From positions 5,456,001 to 5,520,000 of the forward strand of contig JAJTUQ010000003.1 in NCBI GenBank assembly GCA_021399445.1: a stretch of DNA of 64,000 nucleotides, given 5' to 3'. The notes below the pieces were generated by a model. That model did no database searches and was not told the DNA's origin. It worked only from the letters and a program-made list of their open reading frames with translations. Below are positions 20,573-32,966 of this stretch, one piece after another (the stretch's first letter is position 1; the number at the start of each line of letters is the position of its first letter). This DNA is from Xylogone sp. PMI_703. Taxonomy: Eukaryota > Ascomycota > Leotiomycetes. Position numbers and translations under genes: made by a program.

Positions 20573-23475
20573 TGTAATGTAGAAAAGAGCAGTGTCTGAT
20601 GAAAAGAGCAAACAATATACAACACAAGAAGAGCTGCCACATACTTATCATTTCGACAGTAGTGGAGCTCCAAATTGTCGACACTCCCCGTGGGAATGAT
20701 CTCTACCGTAATTTGTCATGGCTTTATCTAGGATTATTCATGACGTTTGGAACATCGTAATTGCTATCTTCGTTATCTTGATTACTTTGATTTGAAAATA
20801 GCTCAAGGGTGTCTCGTATACTTCGAAATGTACAAGCTCCGTAAAGATAAGAGCAATCTGAAAGTGGGTGAATTCTTTCCCCGCATTAGCGATAAAGAAT
20901 CAGGTACCAGCCCCGGGTAATGTGCTCTGACCGCCATTACTACTCTCAGGGCCTTCAACCACGGAGGTTTACGTTTCTAGAATGGTAAGGGTGCTATGTC
21001 GATAGCCTCAAAAGCCAAGACATATCCTGAGATACAAGTGGAATACTATGACAACGTACTATACTATTGGTTGCCGAAGAAAGAGATAGGGCTACGACTT
21101 GGAGCCGGCCGAGCCGGGATAACATTGATCGACATCTTATCATTTATCATATACCAAGACATTGCTAGCTGTGTAGACCTTCCAAATCAAGAGTAATACA
21201 GGCTTGGCACATGAGATATACCTTGGTTAGGATGAATAAAGCTTTCCGAGCTGCGTCAATCATCAAATTGTAAATGAAAGGGCGCAGCAATCTAGACATC
21301 GGGATTGACGAATGGGACACTCGCTCTAGAACAGCTGCCAGGAGTTGTCTCAAATTGCTTGGATATATCCTTCACTTCTTCTGTACACGTGCTAACGTAC
21401 TTTCTCCTTTGAAAATTTCATAATACTAGAGCATCGTACTTGTGCGGTAGCTACAGCACATTATTCAGAGCCGAAGGACTCAATTATTTAATTTTACCAT
21501 TGGATGTGAGCACTCTCATTATCTCATTATGGCACTATGAGCTATGCTAGACGTATGGCTAGTTGTATGCCGGAGTAGACAACTGAAGGGCGTACCCGAT
21601 AAGCCCTAGATCATATTCGGATTCAGCTTACGGATTACCGATATGGAAGCGTATCTACGATATTTACCCCACTTACCACACATGTGCGATGATGTATTGA
21701 GAGATCTAATTTGACTGTTATATTTATTATCTGCTATACTAATGCCTATAACTTCTGATAATAACTTGGTTTTTAGTCATATCCGTCATACATAGTCAAT
21801 ATAACGGTTGTTCATACTGGTGGCCTTTTTCATCTGCCAGATCAACAATCCATTCATCTCCCTTAGCTTCATTAATTTGAAAGTCCTGAACTTAGCTTTA
21901 TAATAGTCTATAGTTTTAGATAGTGCAATAAAGTAGAATTTCTCTCACATCGCAAATCAGCGACTGGTTAACCCCGTCTAGGGGCCAGGCTTGCCTGATT
22001 TTAACAGTGGCTACAAAAGGGATTTCCACTATCGTGGAGATGAAGTTTAAGTGTACCGTGAAGAAGGCTATTAAGCTGTTTATAAAGAGGTCGGAGTTGG
22101 ATCCAGCTTCAGGAGTATCCCAGGCAACTTGGATGGACGGAAAATATTTATCATGCTTTCTTCAACATATGCTAAACTGGTCGGGTTATGATCATTAGTT
22201 TGTACCGGTCTATTAGTGTTAATGTATAGTTTATAGATGATCATGCATAGTAGGTTCGTATCTCAAAGTTGGTAATAATGCTGTTGATACAAGTAGACGT
22301 GAATTTATATATGCCTTTATTCGGTGTGGAAGTAGTAGACCTCGATGGCGTGAAACGTGGTTCTTTTTAGTAGATTCCAAGCGCAGGATAGTATAAGGAG
22401 CTATAATTCAAGATCAAGTGTAAGGATATTGGACATCTCGGAATTCCACATCATGAATAAATATATAAAACATCTAACCTTTTGATGAGATGTTGGACCC
22501 GCATCGGGAAGTTCGGGGATGTCGCGGCGTTCGTTTGATGTCTTGATTGCCCCTCATCTTCGCTGCCCACTTGCGTCACAAATTAAAGGGACTGTTGCAA
22601 TTCCACGACTACAATCCATAGCATGTGTTTATTATAGCTCATAAAAATTGGATAATAACAGCAGGTAATTTTCTTTCTAACCTAGTTGCCACAAAATGCC
22701 ACACTTAAAGTCAGGGCATGTCTTCACTCGCATAGCAGAGGACAACCCCAAGAGATTTTGAGGGGAGAGAGCCCTAAACCACACATAATAGCTATGATAT
22801 ACGCTCTGTAGGAATAAACTGTTTATTGACGAACAGGTATGAGTGTAGTGGTCATCCAAGTCTAGCTACCTGGGGCAGATTCCGACTTCCGGAAATTCCA
22901 GAGTAGGAAACTGCACCAAGCCAATTAATTTGCCACCGGTGCCAGCCTACTGGTTGCTTGGGACTTCCTGCAAGGTACATTTTTTAGCATAGGAAAGACC
23001 CTGTTGATCCTCTTGGCCTCGCGATCATAGTTAATCATCAATCTGCAGGGCACTGGAGATGGCGGCCCATTGTGATTTCCAAATAAGGAGCTCTCATTGG
23101 ATTAGCCCCGGGGCCCATGCAAAGTTTAATAAACTTACCATACTTTCTCCGACCTCTTTGACCTGTACATGCTTATGAATTCTTCGTTCTAGACAACACC
23201 AAAAAAGCTCCACAATGACGGAAAAGAGAGCTATAGCATCTTTATTCTTGTCCTTTCCCCTTTTGTCTTCCACGATGCTATGGAATGACATCATCTTTCC
23301 GAGGAGTAAAGCAACGTACCCAACAGCAACATAGTGTATATATCACGGACCTTCTAACTTTGGTCAGCCCTCAACCTTTTTATGCAACTTTATCTATAAT
23401 AATAATACAGAAACTTCTTTAACTGTCAACTCATAAGTACCCTCTTCAACTGCCATCGTTGAACAACCTATTAAA
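20573..23475. other. Long AT-rich intergenic region
   Basis: Shared upstream region of the divergent oxidase and catalase genes, 2.9 kb. Small frames at 20996-21196 and 22007-22198 (plus) resemble nothing I know. There are CGG/CCG-rich motifs near 21100-21120 (GCCGGCCGAGCCGG). No convincing gene or transposon end was found. Confidence 0.45.
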
Positions 23476-25234
23476 ATGGTACCACCAAATATCCAGGGTG
23501 CTTTTAAAGCCCAGCCGAATCCAGTGGTAACCTTAGCTGAAGGCCGTCCTATCGTGGATCCTACTACTGTTTTACAAGTACGTACAAGCTATGGTGGTGG
23601 TGGTCTTGGCCTTTTGCAAGATACTCAATTGATTGAAACTTTGGCTCACTTCCCCCGTGAGCGTATTCCCGAAAGAGGTGACTTTATACCCAATTATATA
23701 AACTTGATCTCCCAACTAATAGTTGAAAGTGGTCCATGCTAATGCTGCCGGAGCTTTTGGAGAATTCGAAGTTACTCATGATATTTCTCATTTGACTGAT
23801 GTAGCATTCCTCAACGGTATTGGGAGGAAGACTCCTGTACTCACCAGAATCTCTACTGTTGGGGGTGAAAGAGGTTCTGCTGACACGGTTCGTGATGTCC
23901 GAGGATGGGCGCTCAAGTTCTTCACCGAAGAAGGGAACCAGGACTTTGTCTTTAATGATATCCCTGTGTTCTTTGTTCGTGATCCTATCAAATTTCCTTC
24001 TCTCAATCGCTCGCATAAGCGTCATCCACGAAATAATATTCCTGATCCTAATCGATTTTGGGACTTCCATAACCACAATCAAGAAGGCACTCATGCAATT
24101 ATGCATCTCTTTGGCGCACGAGGTATTCCTGCATCTCTGCGTAATATCAGTGGATTTTCGGGTCATACATACAAAATTGGAAAAGCTGATGGATCGTTCA
24201 AATATGTCAAATTCCATTTTAAGCCGAATGCCGGAAATAAAGATCTACCAGCTTCTGAAGCTGTAAAGCTCGCGGGTAGTGACCCTGATTATCACGCGAG
24301 AGATTTATATGATGCAATTGAGAGAGGAGATTATCCTACTTGGATCCTTTATATTCAAGTTATGGAGCCAAGAGATGCTGAGACTTATCGGTGGAATATT
24401 TTCGATATGACAAAGGTTAGTTCATGCTTTAAGTGACCAAAATTTGACCATTCTGAATGATTTATAGGTCTGGCCACATGCCGACTACCCATTGATCCCT
24501 GTGGGACGACTGACATTGAACCAAAACGTAAGGTATTGAATATCAAAGATATCCTGCATTACTAACAGTATTGCAGCCACAAAACTATTTCCAGGATATT
24601 GAGCAAGCTGCGTTCTCACCATCAACAATGGTTCCAGGTATTGCACCTTCAGCGGATATCAGTAAGTTCTCACTACCAATAAAAATCTCACCAAATGCTC
24701 ATATGATACAACAGTGCTCCAAGCCCGCATGTTTTCCTATCCGGATGCAGCACGATACCGAGTTGGTCCCAACTACCAACAACTCCCAGTCAACAGACCA
24801 CTTTCCACAGTTTACCAACCGTACCAACGAGATGGTCCCGCAACTATCAATGGAAACTATGGTGGCGATCCTGACTATGTTCGCTCCCAGTTTGTTCCTT
24901 TGAGCAAACCTAGATTGGTGAATGACATTGAGCATGATCAATGGATAGGGAAGGTCACGGCATATACGACTGAGGTGGTAGACGACGATTTTGTGCAGGC
25001 TCGAATGCTGTGGGAAGTTATGGGCAAGCAAGGGTCACAGGATGAGTTCATTGAGAATGTGGCTGGAGATCTTGGCAAGTGCATTGAGAGTATCAGAAGA
25101 GATGCTGTTGGTAAGATATACTCGGCATTGTGGCTATTATTACGTTTGCTAACTAACCTTTAGCTGTATTTGCAAAAGTTGATAAGAATCTTGCGAGACA
25201 ATTGGCTGCAAAGGTTAGCGTAACGAGTTATTAA
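23476..25234 (+). CDS. Monofunctional heme catalase (small-subunit type)
   Basis: Degrades H2O2 to water and oxygen. Six exons (23476-23677, 23730-24415, 24468-24527, 24577-24661, 24715-25110, 25164-25234) give 499 aa, the length of clade-3 type small-subunit catalases. The active-site signature around the catalytic His reads [13 protein letters not shown] and continues [10 protein letters not shown]; the first intron lies inside it, and the usual FDRE is FPRE. The distal Asn is in [14 protein letters not shown]. The heme-ligand region [27 protein letters not shown] sequence is at about residues 348-370 with its Tyr. There is no signal peptide; the last residues VSVTSY are not a clear peroxisomal signal. 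It is intact. It precedes a convergent Zn2Cys6 gene, and the secreted amino-acid oxidase is divergent upstream. Confidence 0.92.
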
Positions 25235-25499
25235 AGCGTTGGACAGCCGTTTGCCGAGTGGGATAACTCATAAATAGTTTGGCTAGGATGTTTAAGCTTA
25301 ACACATAGTAGAGCCATTGTTATAGGCTTACAGCCTTGTTTTAAGAGTCTCATATAAAGTAAAGTTCCAGGTAATGGTTATTTTCGGTTATACTCTATTG
25401 TCTCTATTATTCTACGGACTTTGAATTCCAAGTTGCAAATCTTGAATAAAACTTTTCAACTCTGTTCTCTCTCCATTGTGTGTCTACAATATGACTCAC

Positions 25500-27767
25500 T
25501 TAAAACGGCTCCCTTGACTGGGGAAATTCACCTCCAACAATATCATTCCAGAATTCCCATCCGTCAGCTCCCAAGTCGTTAGGAAATATCCCCGAGAATA
25601 TTTGCTGACTGAATTCCTGACCTGTGCTAGAAGAGCCTGCAATAAAACTGGGAAACTCGGCTGCTTGGCCATTTACGGTCTCGTTAGTGGATGAAGTAGT
25701 TGGAGTTTCTCTCTTTATCTTCTCTCTTATGCAGAGCTGCTGACACTCAACGACGAAATTAGGTACATTTAGAGGATGTGGTGCGTTCTGAAAAGCAGAT
25801 TCTCGAGCTTCCCAAGCTTTCACAGTCAGATTTGCTATGGCGTATTTCATGAAACTGTCCGTTTTCTTTCCCGTGAAATATTTGTCCACATACGTGATAC
25901 GAGTTTCAGCGCATTCGGAAAGCTGCTGCCAAGCTCTCTGTGCAAACGCATCGTTGGTATGACGTCGAAGTGCATACAGTAAGTAAATATGTGCTAGGAA
26001 TGGGTAGTTTCCACATATGTGCCAGGCATATCTATGCACAGAAGAATTCTGGATCATCAAATTCTGGATTTCAATCATTCTCAGCCTGGTCAAATTTGGA
26101 ATGTTAGGTACAAACTTTGTGCTAGAGAGTAAGGTCTTACGAGAGTACGGATAATTTGTCTCTATCAGTCTGTGAGAGATCTTTCGTTTGATTTGAGGCA
26201 TATAGCGCTCCCATCCGGAGCTTGCAGATAATCGATTTTGCCATCATGGAAGACATAAAATGCAACGGCACTGACAAATTACAGTATTGAAAATATTCTC
26301 GCTCCAGTCGTTGCTCAAATTCTTGGATCATCGGTTCATCAGGGGTTAATGTACCCGTGATCCCTCTCGAATTTCGAACAAACTGGCAGACTTCACATCG
26401 AATGCGTAAAAAGGTTATTTCCGTGATACCAGGCCGCTCCGGTGGCGGCTCTATCATATCAAGGAACAAATCACTATCATTAACGTTTGCTGGAAACTCA
26501 GTACTCCAAACATAGTTGAGCATGGATGTCCCTGCACCTGAAAGTTCCGCTACTCGATTATCAATTAATAGGAGTTGCCACCACAGCCTGCGCCGCATTT
26601 CAGCTTCAAATGGTGGGAACGCTTGTTTACCTCCATCTATATGAAGCCCCATTCTCTGAGCTATGCGGACAGCGACACCAGTTAAGCAGAAGTGAGACCG
26701 AGGATCAATCGTTAATGGTAGACAGGAAATCTGGGGGCTAGTCAACAAATGCTACCATGCCACCTACAAGAGATGAAATTGGGTAGACTTACCAAATATA
26801 AAGCAAAGGCTTGCAGGACAACAATATCAGATGATCTCAAAAGGCCAGCATTACGAAGAGCTTGACGAGCTGCTGACTGAAAGCGGATGATGACAACATC
26901 CTTGCTTTCGTTAAATAGTTTTAAGCAAGCATCATTATCCATTGACATAACAGAAACCGAATATATGCCAAACATCAAAGCTTCAGTAGCTTTTGTAATG
27001 GATTCCAAGTCAGCAGTGGTATCCAAAACTTGTTTCTGGGCTGTTGGTGCGTGCAAGATCATAGTTAAAGGGTTAGCATTATCCAAGAAAGCCTGCCATA
27101 GCTGGAAGATTTGCACAGGCGATGGGTGGAGAGTTTTCAAGTTTTGTGTTCCTTGCAACCCAAAAAGCAGATCATCTCCGCCGCCACCAAGCTCCTCATA
27201 CGTTTTAGTAACAGGATTAGGAATCATCTCATCTTCAGAAGATCCCTCAAGAAGTTCCTCTGCAGCACGGTACTGGATTAAGTCAGTTCGGATTGATAGG
27301 GTTTCAAAAAATGAGATATGCTCCAAGTTAATGGTACATACATAATCGTCTATATTAAGGCTTAGATCCCTAGACATGTTAGAGAGTTTACTAATAGCTT
27401 TGTAGGAAGCCTACTTGTCTATATTTCCTGATGTACCTAGCGTGGAGAGCGGCCCTGTCGTATTAGGGCCTGGTGTAAGAATCTGGATAGGGCCTTCACG
27501 ATTTATGGCATCGATATCTACACCATAGCTCTTTAGGTGATGCTCATATCTTCGTAAACGAGCAAGTAGCTCAGCTTCTGGAAATCGCCGTTTCCTTCTT
27601 CGCGGGGGAAGCGCAGACGCTGGTGTGCATTCAACGCCTAATCTGGAACAATTTCCACATGGTTCATTTCGATCACACTTGACTTTCCGCTGTTGGCACA
27701 AAACACAAGGGTGTTTTTTGTGGCCAAGCGTATGACCTTCTTCCGATGGGGCATTATTGGGCACCAT
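25500..27767 (-). CDS. Zn2Cys6 fungal-specific transcription factor
   Basis: Four exons (27415-27767, 26793-27369, 26141-26730, 25500-26085; introns 45, 62 and 55 nt) give 701 aa with every phase consistent. The zinc cluster begins near residue 21 (CVLC, six residues, C, then CGNC and a last C), followed by a basic PPRRRKRRF region and a short coiled segment LLARLRRYEHHL. The middle-homology domain has GVAVRIAQRMGLH, FEAEMRRRLWWQLLLID and the C-terminal helical part. It is divergent from the DHA2 exporter across a 479-bp shared promoter, a common arrangement for a regulator and its target pump. The bound DNA site cannot be stated. It is intact, unlike the other Zn2Cys6 gene in the window. Confidence 0.85.
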
Positions 27768-28246
27768 AGTGGAAGCGAGGATCGAATCTCAATCAAATAG
27801 ATATCATGCCTTTGGATAAAGATAGAGTATTCCGAGATCTATCTATTCGCAAGACCAATTGTTGTTTCGGTAATTAGGTGGAATTTAAGAGATTACTCGG
27901 AAGAAAACCTACAAAACGCCATAGAATTGGAGACTATGAGAGAGGGATTAGCATGAAAAGAGCTGTCGGAAATCTCTAAGAGTCAATCTCGGAGAGCTGT
28001 TCGGAAGATTCAAACTTGCGAGACCTCTGCTCGCTTCTCCGTACGCGACATGATTGGCCATGCTCCTATCTCTAAGACTAGAACAGAAAATCTCGACGAG
28101 GAGTCTCCGTTATGCCGTTCAGTGGACAGCAGAATAACTTATACTTATATAGCACGCCTATATTCTATTTCTAACAGTATTCATTTCCTTAGTTACTCTT
28201 CATCTCTTGCAATTCTATGGTCACGTGATTCCACATATTCTTTACT
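27768..28246. promoter_or_regulatory. Shared divergent promoter of the Zn2Cys6 factor and the MFS exporter
   Basis: 479 bp separate the two start codons. Contains runs such as TCGGAAATC/TCTCGGAGAG and TCGGAAG near 27968-28005 but I could not define a confident palindromic site. Confidence 0.45.
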
Positions 28247-30083
28247 ATGGTTGTCACCACAGAAGAATCTGAATGTTCTTCTGCTAAGAATATGGATCCT
28301 AGAAATGAGAAGAATTTTGCAAATGGGTCTTCTATTCCAAAAAAACATGAAGATGTACAGTACCCCGGCACATTGACCTCAGTTACTATAATGTCCGCCG
28401 TGTTATTAACACTCTTCCTTGTTGCCCTGGTATATTCTCCATCTCTTACATAGAAAAGCACACTTTATAGAAGCTAAGTTAAACTTAACTACAGGATCGA
28501 ACAATTTTAGCAACTGCTATACCAAAAATCACAGACCAATTCCATTCTTTGAGCGATGTTGGCTGGTACGGGAGCGCCTATATGCTTACCAATTGCTCAA
28601 CTCAATTAATATTTGGGAGAATTTACAAGTTCTACAATGCGAAATCGGTATTTATCTTGATCAAATCTTGAGTTCATTGTCTTATTGGTGAATCTAGGTA
28701 TTACTCATATGTATCGGAATCTTCGAAGTAGGATCTGCCCTTTGCGGAGCAGCCCCCAACTCAACATCTTTTATAATTGGGCGTTCAATTGCAGGCCTGG
28801 GATCCGCGGGCATCTTCTTAGGTGGAATGATGGCCATGTTTCATACTATACCACTTCATAAACGGCCACTATACTCAGGTTTTTTCGGTGCTGTGTTTGG
28901 TGTGGCATCCGTAATCGCTCCTCTCCTTGGAGGAGCGTTTACCGACAAAGTGACCTGGAGATGGTGTTTCTACATAAATCTGCCAATCGGAGCAGTCTCA
29001 CTCGTCATAATCCTTTTCACCTTGAAACTTCCTCAACCAAAAGATACCAATCTTACACTCCACCAACAGCTTGCTCAACTGGATCCCCTTGGAACTCTCT
29101 GCTTCTTACCTGCTATTATCTGCTTGGTTCTGGCGTTACAATGGGGTGGGACGACTTATGTCTGGTCATCTTGGAGAATAATATTACTGTTAACTATATT
29201 CTCCCTTCTACTAGTCATTTTTGCGGGGATTCAAATATGGAAGGGCGACTCTGGAACATTACCACCAAGAATCCTTTTTCAGCGCAGCATTGCTTCAGGA
29301 GCTTACTTCACATTCTGCACAGCTTCTTCGATGATGTTGCTTGTTTACTACTTACCCATTTGGTTCCAGGCTGTGAAAGGGACATCTGCCTTTGAATCCG
29401 GCATACGGTTGATTCCAATGGTCCTCTCCCTCATGGTAGCTGGTATTGCAAGCGGACAGGTCACAGCACGCATCGGCTATTATGTTCCTGCCATGTTAAT
29501 CAGCCCAGTTTTGTCCAGCATTGGAGCGGGCTTGATCACCACATTAAAACAAAGCTCCGGTCACTCTGAGTGGATCGGATATCAAGTAATAAATGGTTTT
29601 GGTTTGGGACTCGCTATGCAAGTGACCGGACTTGCAGCTCAAGCCGTTCTACCGCGAGAAGATGTCTCAACGGGTACGGCAGTGATGTTCTTTTCTCAAC
29701 AGCTTGGAGGTGCGATCTTTGTTTCCGTGGGCCAAAACATCTTCATCCGGTCTTTAGTGTCTGGATTAGATAACGTTCCTGGTCTGAGTGTGATGGCGAT
29801 TGTCAACACGGGGGCTACTGATATTCAGAGGGATGTGCCATCTCAGTACCTACCACAAATTCTAAAGGCATATAATCATGCTCTTACAAGAACATTCATT
29901 ATTGCAACCATCATGGGAGCACTAAGTATTTTGGGCTCATTTACAATGGAATGGAAGAACATTAAAAATATGAAAAAGTCGGGTGCGGCCGAGGCTAAGA
30001 CTACTAACCAGGACAAAGGAAGCTTGAAAGGGGAAGAGGAGGATAGAGATAAAAACATTGGTCGAGAAGATAGCAAGATTTGA
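28247..30083 (+). CDS. MFS exporter of the DHA2 (14-TM drug:H+ antiporter) family
   Basis: Three exons (28247-28429, 28495-28647, 28698-30083; introns 65 and 50 nt) give 573 aa. The first membrane segment leads into [16 protein letters not shown], the signature of DHA2 pumps. Other markers are WYGSAYMLT, a motif like [30 protein letters not shown] (motif C region) and [13 protein letters not shown]. The C-terminus is long, charged and Lys-rich. Close relatives export fungal toxins, polyketides or xenobiotics, but no metabolite cluster is present here, so the cargo is unknown. It is divergent from the Zn2Cys6 gene that starts at 27767, suggesting inducible control. The second intron is flanked by similar sequences (GTATTTATC at its 5' end, GTATTACTC just after its 3' end); this does not affect the model. 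Confidence 0.88.
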
Positions 30084-30660
30084 GGCCGGGAGGCTGACAG
30101 ACAGTTATTGTGTGCGTTGATTAAACGTTCTACTCATCTATATAGATATCACTCCACTCAGTTGCTTTGTTTCATTGTTTAAAGCCACAACACGATTGTT
30201 ACAATATAATCAGCATCTAATTACAAGTGTATCGAAAGACTTCATTAGAAAAAGAATTCTATCAATACTTCTAGGGTTCGTAGCTGATGGGAATTCTACA
30301 TAAGCCTTTTATACCCTACCCCTGACAATTCAGTCACCAGATCAAATGTTTGACTGCTAGAGTTTGAAGGATAGCTTTATGTTATTGCGCTTAGCCCTCG
30401 CAAATAATTCCACGTTTAGCTTTACGAGATCCAGTCATAGATTTGAAGTAGTGGAGAGTAATATATGAGCAAATGGGACATCAGCAGCTTGGGTAATTAC
30501 TCCTGCAGTCAATTAGCTGCTATATTAAATATTGGTAATGTCCAAATTTCCGTTTACAACATTGACTAAAAGTCATTCTCGCTTTTTATCGAGACTCGCT
30601 GACCCTAGAATGCTAAAGAATTCATCATTCGTGTCAGTTCTTATTGACCTTATTCCTCAG
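30084..30660. other. Intergenic, convergent 3' regions
   Basis: AT-rich spacer between the convergent DHA2 exporter and UNC93-like genes. No feature was recognised. Confidence 0.45.
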
Positions 30661-32195
30661 TTACAGCTCCTCAATGTCCTTCGCATCATGGGGGCTCAGT
30701 ACAGTATCATCTGCCATCGTTGTCTGGCTCACGGTCCACACTGTTGGCAGCACCAAAACCAAACTGCCCATAGATAGACCCCAGTTCATCGCAAATTGGC
30801 CCATGGGAGCAACATGTAACGCATTTATCCTCCAAGCCATAGCACCACCTGTAGCTTGGAACGTCTTATACGCACCAACCAGCACGGCTGCTCTAGCTGT
30901 CGAGTTCGATTCTGTCCCAATCAACCAGTAACAGAACCCTTGCCATAATGCATCATAAGCGCCGTAGAATATGTAGAGAAATATGGGTCCGGTAGCAATG
31001 GAGCCTTGAGTGTAATCGATATCTTGCTTCAATCCAGCTGCCATACGACGGTCTGCCCATTTCTGGAATGCATATCCACCACCCCAGATGGTCATTCCTG
31101 TGACGAATAGAAAGGCCCAACCTAATTTGGCCCTAGCAGGTCGAGCGAGGAAAGGGAGATCGAGCAGTACACCAATAAGGAGCCCACCAATCATTTGGGC
31201 AATCCAGTATAGAGCACCATTTAAAGACCTGGTACGAATATTGAAAGTCATGCCGTTAACGTCATTCTGCTGGTAGGAGTAGAAAACGTTTGCGCAAAAG
31301 AACAGTGGAAGCATGCATGCGACACGCCAAGTGCACACTGTCTGGATTGCCTGTTTGGCGGTATCCTTGAGCGAATGTTTCTCGGTTTCGACAGCTGCGT
31401 GAAGTTGTGCCAGTCTGATACGAGAGGGAGAGCAGATGAAAACGCCGAGAGCCCACCCGAACAGCATGATAACCATTAGCGCAATATAAGTTGAGTCCGA
31501 GACTGTGCCTTTCTTTGAGTGGAAGTTGAGACCGAATGAAGCCAGTGAGCCAACACCACCTCCTAGGTTGAATATGATCCAAAACACCGCAATAGCGCGG
31601 CCCTTTTGTGATTCCTCCACGTAAGTCGTCATAATGGCTCCTTGAACGACCCACAGCATAGACGCCCCAATACCTAAAATTGCGCCTGATGCAATCACAA
31701 AGCTACCATTCGCGTGATCTATTTCATATTATTAGTTGATCAACTGCTATTTCTAGGACTGCTGACTTACGGTTGAAGTTCAACAAACTACCACTATATA
31801 ATGCATATGTCCACCCACCCAGAAGAAAGCAGATCCGTGGACCTACCCAGGCAAATAGCGGACCGACTATAAACAAAGCAGTGGCGGCGGTTGCTGAGAG
31901 CAGGGCAACTGTGGCATTGGCAGCAACTGTTGGATCGACCTGCCCGGAGCCTCCTAACCCACCCAGTGCATTGTACATCTGTCATTCTGTCAGCATAGTG
32001 TTCCAGCAAACATCAAATATTCGGAAAGGAGAGATATCATACCCCAGGGCAACAGAAACATATCATACTAATCAGAATAATTTGCGTCCATGGATGCGCG
32101 TAGATGTCTTTCAGTCGGTTCTGTCGTGGTATATTTGCCTCGACCTCCATCTGCTGAAGTCCGACCGCTTGGGGTATAGTTTCATCTTTTGCCAT
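30661..32195 (-). CDS. UNC93-like major-facilitator transporter
   Basis: Three exons (32043-32195, 31771-31978, 30661-31718; introns 64 and 52 nt) encode 472 aa with about 11-12 membrane segments. The UNC93-like (former DUF895) layout is evident: TQIILISMICFCCPGMYNALGGLGG, an ATALFIVGPLFA helix, FLLGGWTYALY, MLWVVQGAIMTTY, a ESQKGRAIAVFWIIFNLGG stretch, and DVNGMTFNIRTRSLN in the second half. Fungal members of this family have no agreed substrate; some are linked to nutrient or metal uptake. It stands divergent to the MurQ-kinase fusion gene across 771 bp and could import its substrate, which is inference from position only. The start codon is the first ATG after an in-frame break. It is intact. 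Confidence 0.85.
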
Positions 32196-32966
32196 CTTAG
32201 AAAAGTCACCTCTATATCCAAGTAGATGGTAATGATGCTATCATCATACGGTTCCGCCTTGTAAGAGAATAGCTGTGATTTTGTAAAAGGAAAATTCCAA
32301 CGCCGTGGTTACGGGCTTTGGACCCCGGACCCCATCATTGATAAGACCAGCATTAGACGGGGTAATACCGTATTACAAGGTGGAGAAGCAGTCCTTCTCC
32401 AGGTTACATCGCGTCAGGTTCGGACAAGGGAGAAGAAGGCGATAAAGTCATTTGACCGGGAGGCGGGTACTGCACCCGTCTCTGTTAATTGGCAATTTGA
32501 AGGTAAACACCCGTGGCTCAGGGAAGGGGCAAAAACTGGGGCGAACCATGGGCGAACTGGACTAAGCTCGGCAATGGACTGTATATTTCATTGGCTAACT
32601 CATGCGCTAGAATGTCAATTTTCATACATAATCATCTAGTTCAAAAGCTCCTTCGTACGAGATATCATTGGGGACGGCTTTGTTCGCCCACTCTTGTTCT
32701 GATTCTTGCTTGCCAAGCACTCTAAGAAAGCGACTACTGTAACGTAGCATACCATTAGATATAAGTGTATTACAAGATCAAAATAATGAAATGACGACTA
32801 AGCAATCCAACCTTGTAACCTAAAGTGGCTATTGCATTTTGTTGTCGGGGCCCGTCTTCGGGCAGCAAAGATCCACATCCGCCATGACTGAAATGTATGA
32901 AAGATTTCGATACCAACTCACAAAAAATTTCTCACATGGACTAATAATTTTGAGAGAGTACGCAAG
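32196..32966. promoter_or_regulatory. Shared divergent upstream region of the transporter and the MurQ-kinase gene
   Basis: 771 bp between divergent start codons. GC-rich patches near 32310-32480 (for example GGTTACGGGCTTTGGACCCCGGACCCC) stand in AT-rich flanks. No known motif was identified with confidence. Confidence 0.4.

Noticed and set aside
22007..22198. Small frame in the oxidase-catalase intergenic region
   Set aside because: No ATG-supported start, no family, AT-rich surroundings typical of chance frames.
23684..24217. Long antisense frame over the catalase gene
   Set aside because: It is a shadow of the catalase coding strand with no own motif or context.
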